From contig JAIVJE010000081.1 of assembly GCA_020200195.1 (NCBI GenBank), positions 1 to 10,726 of the forward strand: 10,726 nucleotides of DNA, given 5' to 3'. This document shows, one piece after another, positions 5,868-10,726 of this stretch (positions within the stretch are counted from its first letter, which is position 1; the number at the start of each line of letters is the position of its first letter). The notes under the pieces are model-generated. The model was not told where the DNA came from and made no database searches. It was given only the letters and a program-made list of their open reading frames with translations. The position numbers and the translations under genes are program-made. The stretch is from Acidobacteriota bacterium (GTDB lineage Bacteria > Acidobacteriota > Vicinamibacteria > Vicinamibacterales > 2-12-FULL-66-21).

Positions 5868-7393
5868 CACGAGGCGCCCTGGAGGGCGAACCGTGCCGGC
5901 GCCTGGACGACCTGTTCCAGTCGCAGGCGCTGCTCGGCGAGATGGACCTCGTGGTTGCGGCGTGCCGCGCCGCCTCGACCGAGCTCTTCGAGCGCATCGA
6001 GCGCGGCCGCGGGTGTGGGGCAGTACCGCACCATGCCTCGGGCGATATCGTGCTCGTAGCTACGCCGGCCGAGTTCCGACGTCACAATCGCCGGAATACC
6101 GAACATGATTGCGTCAGCGGCGACGCTCGAACACTCGGTCACGACCGCCGATGCGTGTTCGAACAACGCAAACAGCGGCGCCGACGTCGCGTAGCTCGAC
6201 TCGAATCGTTCCGGACGGATGCCGGTAGTGTCGCCCAGGCCCTGCGCCCGCCACAGTGGATGCAGGCGTGCCCAGAAGAAATAGTCATCCGGTGCGGACC
6301 GCATCAACGCCTTGTCGTACTCCGACAGGCCCGATGCGTGCTGGAGTGCCAGCAACGGCCGGATGCGCGCGCGCGCCGCGATGTCCGCGACCACCGGCGG
6401 TGGGGCCGGTGCGCGAGTGCGCAGGCCGTACGCGTCGGCTCGCCACGCGTGCGCCGCCGGATCGCCCACCTCGATCGCCGGATGCGCATGGGCTATCGGT
6501 TGCACCGCTTCGGCATCGTCAGATGTGCGGGTCAGGAACACCGAAGGGAGCAGACGATAGCCATCGGCCGGCGCCCAATGCCACGAACCATAGGCGTAGT
6601 GATGCCGGCCCGAGAGTCCGTGGCTGACGTCGGCCACGGGGATGCCTAGCCGCCGGCAGGCCAGACAGAACGCCAAGGCGCTGCGGGAGTAGTAATTGAC
6701 CACGTAGGCGCGGTGCGGTTTCAGAGACGTGAGCCGGCGCGCGAAGCGGCGCGCCAGGGACTCGACAAAGATCATTGACCGCGCCATGTCGGCCGCCGGC
6801 AATTCGATGTCGTACGCACTCAGCTTGGGCAGCCGCACGTTCAAACTATGGACGATGCCACGCATGAGGTCGCGCAGCTCGCGGGGAACGGGGCTCAACC
6901 GGGAGACGGCCCGTGCGGCGATGACGTCCCGCGTGCAGTTGACGGTCGGCGAAAGAGGCGGCGCCCGTCGAACGGGGAGGTTATCGGCTTCGAGGGCCGT
7001 CAGGCGCTGGCCGACACGTTCGTGAAAGTAGCGGAGCGCATCGTAGAACCCATGAAACCAGCGTCCGTCGTGGCGAAAAAACCGGTGTGAGTTGTAGCAG
7101 AAGATCGCCGCATCGCAACCCTGCTCGGCCTCCTGCAGCGCGGCGCGCGACTCTACATCGCGCACTAGGCTGCGGCGGAAGAACTGGAGCTTGGCCGGCA
7201 TCGACGCCTGATGCACGACGCTCTGTCCTGTCGACTTGGTGATGACGTAGAGGTCGAGGATCGTGGCCAGGTGGAACTTGACCAGCGGCCAGAGCTCCAC
7301 GTCGTTGTATATCCAGCTGCGCACCAGCGGGTCGGGATCGAGCGTCTCGAGCGCGTCATAGAGCAGGAGCTGGGCATCCCGCGGGTGGTCCAT
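5867..7393 (-). CDS. Putative GT-B-fold glycosyl/glycerophosphotransferase-like protein
   Basis: 508 residues from ATG 7393-7391; no membrane segments. Near the N-terminus is I-Y-N-D-V-E-L-W-P-L (28-37), a pattern I associate with capsule and surface-carbohydrate transferases. In the second half are V-A-D-V-S-H-G-L-S (253-261), resembling the E-x-Q-H-G motif of CDP-glycerol transferase and polysialyltransferase-type GT-B enzymes; A-R-L-H-P-L-W (375-381); and E-C-S-S-V-A-A-D-A-I-M-F-G-I-P (420-434), the donor-binding S-S-V-x-x-E-A-L-x-F-G-x-P type motif. The likely job is transfer of a sugar or polyol phosphate onto the repeat unit in the cytoplasm, but donor and acceptor are unknown. Start choice: ATG 7393 has AGAGG about ten bases upstream and fits the candidate promoter; ATG 7429 and an earlier start at 7501 would run through that promoter. 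The stop overlaps the next gene as TGATG. First gene of the minus-strand operon. Confidence 0.68.
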   Translation of the reverse strand: MDHPRDAQLLLYDALETLDPDPLVRSWIYNDVELWPLVKFHLATILDLYVITKSTGQSVVHQASMPAKLQFFRRSLVRDVESRAALQEAEQGCDAAIFCYNSHRFFRHDGRWFHGFYDALRYFHERVGQRLTALEADNLPVRRAPPLSPTVNCTRDVIAARAVSRLSPVPRELRDLMRGIVHSLNVRLPKLSAYDIELPAADMARSMIFVESLARRFARRLTSLKPHRAYVVNYYSRSALAFCLACRRLGIPVADVSHGLSGRHHYAYGSWHWAPADGYRLLPSVFLTRTSDDAEAVQPIAHAHPAIEVGDPAAHAWRADAYGLRTRAPAPPPVVADIAARARIRPLLALQHASGLSEYDKALMRSAPDDYFFWARLHPLWRAQGLGDTTGIRPERFESSYATSAPLFALFEHASAVVTECSSVAADAIMFGIPAIVTSELGRRSYEHDIARGMVRYCPTPAAALDALEELGRGGAARRNHEVHLAEQRLRLEQVVQAPARFALQGAS

Positions 7394-7548
7394 CCGTCCG
7401 GGCCTCTGAGGAAACGGCGATGATAGCATGCGACCGTGGGACGCTTGTGTTGCGGTCTCACGCGAGCCATGGTACGCTTTTCGACCGTCATCGTTCGTCA
7501 ACCCTCCATAATCCCTGCTGCGATGCGGTCGTCGAAGTACGGGTGGGT
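7394..7548. other. Divergent intergenic region
   Basis: 155 bases between two genes that point away from each other. It holds the minus-strand candidate promoter above and, on the plus strand, a CATAAT hexamer at 7507-7512 about 37 bases before ATG 7549 that could be a -10 for the rightward operon; its -35 (TCGACC at 7481-7486) is too far away at 20 bases, so that promoter is weakly supported. No clear operator repeats were found. Confidence 0.4.
7420..7428 (-). promoter_or_regulatory. Candidate extended -10 promoter for the minus-strand operon
   Basis: On the minus strand this reads TGCTATCAT, an extended -10 element (TGN plus TATCAT, five of six matches to TATAAT). No good -35 is seen at the usual distance, which extended -10 promoters tolerate. 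Transcription would start near 7413, leaving about 20 bases before ATG 7393 with an AGAGG ribosome site in it. In this GC-rich context the AT-rich hexamer stands out. Confidence 0.4.
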
Positions 7549-8400
7549 ATGCGCGTGAACACAGCAGACGTCAATCCGAGAATGGCTCAGCTCGAGGAGC
7601 GGAAGCAGCAGGAGCGCGATCTCCACGATTTGATCCGCGGCGAAGGCAAGGGCGAGGCGCGGTACACCGCCAACAAGAAGTACTACAGCGTCGCGCGCGA
7701 CGCCAATGTGCGGTTCGTCCGCGAATGGCTCGCTGGCCGTGTGGCGGGCAAGGACGTGTTGGACTATTGCTGCGGTAACGGGGAGACCTCCCTCTGGCTC
7801 GCCGCGCACGGTGGCAACGTCTCCGGCATCGACATCTCTCCAGTATCCGTGCAGAACGCCACCGCGGCTGCGGCGGAACGCGGACTGCGGGAGCGCGCGC
7901 GTTTCGTCGTCATGGATGCCGAACAGATGGAGTTTCCCGACGACAGCTTCGATTTCGTGACGGTGAACGGCGTGCTGCATCACCTCGACCTTGACAAGGC
8001 GTACGCGGAAATGTCGCGCGTGCTTCGCCCCGGCGGTCAGGTGATCGCGACCGAATCGTTGCGACACAATCCGGTCATCCAGTGGTATCGGCGGCTGACA
8101 CCACAGATGCGGACGCCCTGGGAAGTCGACCACATCCTGGGGAAATCCGAGATCTTTGCCGCAGAGCGGAGTTTCGCCCGCGTCGAGGTCGCGGGGTTCT
8201 TCCACCTGTTCACCATTCTGGCGGTGCCGTTTCGCAACACGGCGGTGTTCCGCCCGGTGTTGCGGCTGCTTTCGGCGATCGACGCGATCGCCTTGCGGCT
8301 GCCGGTCGTGAAGTGGCAGGCGTGGATGGCTGTCTTCGTCCTCTCGGATCCGAAGAAGGCCGGTGCGGCAGGCCCTTCGACCGTTGCGGTGCGCGGCTGA
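7549..8400 (+). CDS. Class I SAM-dependent methyltransferase (Methyltransf_11 type)
   Basis: 283 residues from ATG 7549. The Rossmann SAM motifs are clear: V-L-D-Y-C-C-G-N-G (70-78), acidic G-I-D-I-S at the end of strand 2 (93-97), M-D-A-E-Q-M-E-F-P (121-129), V-N-G-V-L-H-H-L (138-145) and V-L-R-P-G-G just after. The N-terminal region is a charged helix (L-E-E-R-K-Q-Q-E-R-D-L-H-D) followed by T-A-N-K-K-Y-Y-S-V, as in methyltransferases of glycan clusters. The C-terminal third is hydrophobic and rich in Arg and may touch the membrane or a lipid-linked substrate. The substrate is unknown. The frame is open back to ATG 7420, but residues there are out of character; GTG 7543, GTG 7555 and ATG 7582 are other possible starts and no strong ribosome site decides. 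First gene of the rightward operon, 17 bases before the glycosyltransferase. Confidence 0.85.
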   Translation: MRVNTADVNPRMAQLEERKQQERDLHDLIRGEGKGEARYTANKKYYSVARDANVRFVREWLAGRVAGKDVLDYCCGNGETSLWLAAHGGNVSGIDISPVSVQNATAAAAERGLRERARFVVMDAEQMEFPDDSFDFVTVNGVLHHLDLDKAYAEMSRVLRPGGQVIATESLRHNPVIQWYRRLTPQMRTPWEVDHILGKSEIFAAERSFARVEVAGFFHLFTILAVPFRNTAVFRPVLRLLSAIDAIALRLPVVKWQAWMAVFVLSDPKKAGAAGPSTVAVRG

Positions 8401-8417
8401 GCGGACTGGCCCCGTCT

Positions 8418-9689
8418 ATGCCTGCCTCGCGCCGTCCTGTCATCTGGCTGCTTCAGGACGGTGAACCGCTCCCGACGGATGCGGATCCGCGATTGATGCG
8501 GACCGGTCATCATGCGGAACACCTGGTGCGGTCCGGATTCTCTGTAACGTGGTGGACGTCCCGCTTCAACCACAATCGCAAGGAGTTCCGACAGGCGCCG
8601 GGAACGCTGGTCTCGATGGGGCCGGATTATCGCATCGCGCTGCTCGATGGACCTGGCTATTCGCGGAACATGTCACTCGCGCGCGTGAGGCACTACCGCG
8701 CCATTGCCGCACACTTCACGAAGCTTGCCCAAGAGCAGCCGCGGCCGGCGCTCATCGTTGGTTCCTATCCGTCCCCCGAGCTGTGCGATGCGGGCCGGAG
8801 CTTTGCCCGCCGACTCGGGGTTCCCTTCATCGTTGACATTCGCGACCCGTGGCCCGACATCTATCCGGAATACTTGCCGGCGGCCCTCAGGTGGACGCTG
8901 CTCCCGCTGCTTCGGTACCATCGGCAGAAGATCGGGGCGATCGCGCGTGACGCGGCCGGCATCATTGCGGTGTCTACCGCGATGCTCGACTGGGGCGTTC
9001 GGTACGCGCGACGGCCCCGCGGTCCGCACGATCGGGTCTTTCACATCGGATTTCGTAAACAGCCGATCGACCGCGAAATCCATGTGCCACAGGCATTCAG
9101 CCCGGAGGCGCCGCTCACTTGTCTGTTCGCGACGACCTGTGGCCGCAGCTACGACGGGAAAGTGCTGGTCGACGCTGCCCGGCTGCTCGAGGCGCGCGGC
9201 GAGCGCCGTGTCCGCTTCATCGTGTCGGGCGATGGGGACCAGCGCGCCCGCTGGATGCGGCGCGGCCGGGGCCTGACGTCGATCACCTTTACCGGTTGGA
9301 TCCCGCACGATGAGCTTCAGCGGCACTTCATGACCTCGCATGTCGGTCTCGTGCTGATGACAGGCGGAATCACGCGTTTCTGGCTGGGGAACAAGATTTT
9401 CGAATACCTTTCAGCGTTCCTCGCGGTGGTCAACAACGTTCCCGGAGAGTCGGCGGACATTGTCGCCAGCCGCGGCGTTGGCACGAACACGCCTCCCGGC
9501 GACGCGGCGGCGTTGGCGGCGGCGCTCGTGAACCTCGCCGACCGCCCCGATCTGGTCCGCGCGCAGATGCAGTCCGCGAAGCGTGTATTCCTCAGCGAGT
9601 TCGAGCGGGATGCTGTGACTGCGCAGTATCTCCAGCATCTTCAGGTTCTGATGGAGCCCCCGCCTCTGGCCGAGGCGGCGGGCATATGA
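8418..9689 (+). CDS. Glycosyltransferase, GT4-like (GT-B fold, WbuB-like)
   Basis: 423 residues from ATG 8418, 17 bases after the methyltransferase stop; the frame is open further upstream but that part is a shadow of the methyltransferase. The N-terminal acceptor domain begins V-I-W-L-L-Q-D-G-E-P and has G-F-S-V-T-W-W-T-S-R-F (40-50), in the style of WbuB-like enzymes, then F-I-V-D-I-R-D-P-W-P-D (137-147). The C-terminal donor domain has V-S-G-D-G-D-Q-R-A (269-277), F-T-G-W-I-P-H-D-E-L (291-300) and the nucleotide-sugar motif G-N-K-I-F-E-Y-L-S (324-332) with N-V-P-G-E-S-A-D-I-V after it. It should be a retaining transferase adding one sugar to a lipid-linked repeat unit on the cytoplasmic face; donor and linkage cannot be told. 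Its stop overlaps the next start as ATGA. Confidence 0.9.
   Translation: MPASRRPVIWLLQDGEPLPTDADPRLMRTGHHAEHLVRSGFSVTWWTSRFNHNRKEFRQAPGTLVSMGPDYRIALLDGPGYSRNMSLARVRHYRAIAAHFTKLAQEQPRPALIVGSYPSPELCDAGRSFARRLGVPFIVDIRDPWPDIYPEYLPAALRWTLLPLLRYHRQKIGAIARDAAGIIAVSTAMLDWGVRYARRPRGPHDRVFHIGFRKQPIDREIHVPQAFSPEAPLTCLFATTCGRSYDGKVLVDAARLLEARGERRVRFIVSGDGDQRARWMRRGRGLTSITFTGWIPHDELQRHFMTSHVGLVLMTGGITRFWLGNKIFEYLSAFLAVVNNVPGESADIVASRGVGTNTPPGDAAALAAALVNLADRPDLVRAQMQSAKRVFLSEFERDAVTAQYLQHLQVLMEPPPLAEAAGI
9660..9678 (+). promoter_or_regulatory. Hairpin covering the ribosome site of the dehydrogenase
   Basis: CCGCCTC (9660-9666) pairs perfectly with GAGGCGG (9672-9678) around a 5-base loop. The only ribosome-site-like sequence for ATG 9686, GAGG at 9672-9675, lies in the 3' arm. 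Ribosomes ending on the upstream gene would open it, so it may enforce translational coupling. Confidence 0.45.
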
Positions 9690-10726
9690 TCGCGCCGGTC
9701 ACCACGAGCATCTGCGTCTGCGGGCTCGGGTACGTCGGCGCAGTGACCGCAGCGGCGTTCGCGCGGCTCGGTCACACCGTCACGGGCGTCGATGTCGACT
9801 CGTACAAAGTGGATGCGATCAACGCCGGCCAGTCCCCCTTCGTGGAGAAAGGGCTGCCGGAACTGACCGCGGAGGTCGTCAGAGCGGGGCGGCTGCGGGC
9901 CACCACGGACATCGACACGGCGGTCATGGATGCCGACGTCGCGCTCGTCTGCGTAGGAACCCCGAGCCGTCCGGATGGCAGCCTGAACATCGACTTCGTG
10001 CGCACGCTGTGCGGACAAATCGGTGACGTCCTCCGCGCCGCGCCGCGCTACCGCGTCGTCGGCGTGCGCAGCACCATTCTGCCGGGCGTGACGCTGGGAA
10101 CCGTGGTGCCCGTGCTGGAAGCGGCGAGCGGTCTGAAGGCCGGCCCTGATTTCGGTGTCGCCTTCAATCCCGAGTTCCTCCGTGAGGGCAGCGCGATAGA
10201 AGATTTTTTCGAGCCAACGCGAACGGTCATCGGGGAGCTCGACAAGCGCAGCGGGGACTGCGTCGCGGCGCTCTATGAGGGGGTGCCGGGGCCGGTCGTG
10301 CGGATGACGTGCGCCGCGGCCGAGCTCGTGAAATACGCCGACAACGCATGGCACGCCGTGAAAGTATCGTTTGCAAACGAGATCGGCAGCCTCGCGAAGG
10401 CACTGGACGTAGACGGTGCGGCCATCATGGAAACGTTCACGATGGACACCAAGCTCAACATCTCGCCCAAGTACTTGCGCCCGGGGCTCACCTTTGGAGG
10501 ATCGTGTCTTCCGAAAGACGTCCGCGCCATCAACCACATGGCGTCGACCGCTGGTGTCCGCGCGCCGCTGCTGGGCGCCGTGCTCGCCAGCAACGAGGCG
10601 CATCTCGAGCGGATCCTCCAGGTGATTCTCGGGACCGGCGCGGGCCGGGTGGGCTTCCTTGGTGTTACCTTCAAGCCGGGCACCGACGATCTACGGGAGA
10701 GTCCGGCGCTCAGTCTGATCGTCGCC
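9686..10726 (+). CDS. GDP-mannose 6-dehydrogenase-like nucleotide-sugar dehydrogenase, 3' end missing
   Basis: 347 codons are present of a family near 430-440; the frame stays open to the right edge. Seen: the NAD-binding G13-L-G15-Y-V-G18, C-V-G-T-P-S, N-P-E-F-L-R-E-G-S-A-I, V-K-Y-A-D-N-A-W-H-A-V-K with K216 and K226, and the catalytic C274 in G-G-S-C-L-P-K-D-V-R, then F-K-P-G-T-D-D-L-R-E-S. These enzymes oxidise C6 of a nucleotide sugar in two NAD-dependent steps through a Cys thioester. N-P-E-F-L-R-E-G-S-A-I-x-D-F, T-V-I-G-E and K-L-N-I-S-P-x-Y-L-R-P-G place it nearer GDP-mannose dehydrogenase (AlgD) than UDP-glucose dehydrogenase, so the product would be GDP-mannuronate; substrate choice is inferred from motifs only. 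It overlaps the glycosyltransferase stop as ATGA. Confidence 0.93.
   Translation, partial: MIAPVTTSICVCGLGYVGAVTAAAFARLGHTVTGVDVDSYKVDAINAGQSPFVEKGLPELTAEVVRAGRLRATTDIDTAVMDADVALVCVGTPSRPDGSLNIDFVRTLCGQIGDVLRAAPRYRVVGVRSTILPGVTLGTVVPVLEAASGLKAGPDFGVAFNPEFLREGSAIEDFFEPTRTVIGELDKRSGDCVAALYEGVPGPVVRMTCAAAELVKYADNAWHAVKVSFANEIGSLAKALDVDGAAIMETFTMDTKLNISPKYLRPGLTFGGSCLPKDVRAINHMASTAGVRAPLLGAVLASNEAHLERILQVILGTGAGRVGFLGVTFKPGTDDLRESPALSLIVA

Noticed and set aside
5786..6649. Plus-strand open frame (287 codons)
   Set aside because: Antisense to the transferase gene, low-complexity Arg-rich translation.
7420..7548. N-terminal extension of the second methyltransferase from ATG 7420
   Set aside because: The extra 43 residues overlap the divergent promoter gap, resemble no methyltransferase N-terminus and have no ribosome site.
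8082..8417. N-terminal extension of the glycosyltransferase
   Set aside because: It is the out-of-frame reading of the methyltransferase C-terminus; ATG 8418 directly precedes the conserved first strand of the glycosyltransferase.
9641..10603. Minus-strand open frame (320 codons)
   Set aside because: Antisense to the dehydrogenase, which has all catalytic motifs.

Overview
The window is a stretch of a surface-polysaccharide (O-antigen or capsule type) gene cluster from a GC-rich bacterium. Codons end mostly in G or C, genes overlap or nearly touch, and the genes are a sugar amidotransferase module, methyltransferases, a glycosyltransferase, flippase- and polymerase-type membrane proteins and a nucleotide-sugar dehydrogenase. 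No ribosomal RNA or other taxonomic marker is present. The GC-rich coding, the wbp-like cluster content and the heptanucleotide tandem repeat would fit an Acidobacteriota-like or similar environmental lineage, but that placement is only a guess.

Layout. (1) Bases 1-3463, plus strand: the 3' part of a HisF-type cyclase/synthase paralogue, a WbpG-type PP-loop amidotransferase, a zinc-ribbon SAM methyltransferase and a PhyH-type Fe(II)/2-oxoglutarate dioxygenase, packed as an operon. (2) Bases 3464-3586: a convergent gap with a degenerate 7-bp tandem repeat (AGCTGAN) and a GC-rich hairpin. (3) Bases 3587-7393, minus strand: a three-gene operon read right to left. A putative GT-B-fold transferase comes first, then a Wzy/WaaL-type membrane protein whose frame is broken, then a Wzx-type flippase that lacks its last helices. 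Both junctions are TGATG stop/start overlaps. (4) Bases 7394-7548: divergent promoter gap. (5) Bases 7549-10726, plus strand: a second SAM methyltransferase, a GT4-like glycosyltransferase and a GDP-mannose 6-dehydrogenase-like protein that runs off the right edge.

How the genes fit together. HisF, WbpG and a HisH glutaminase expected just left of the window form the set that, in the Pseudomonas aeruginosa O-antigen pathway, turns an acetamido group on a sugar into an acetamidino group. The dehydrogenase would supply a uronic acid (GDP-mannuronate if the family call is right). The methyltransferases and dioxygenase are likely decorating or tailoring enzymes, and the glycosyltransferases assemble the repeat unit. 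The oddest point is that the polymerase-type and flippase-type genes both look damaged while lying side by side in an operon opposed to its neighbours. This suggests a decaying or rearranged Wzx/Wzy module, or sequence errors. I see no clearly new defence, mobile or RNA system here.
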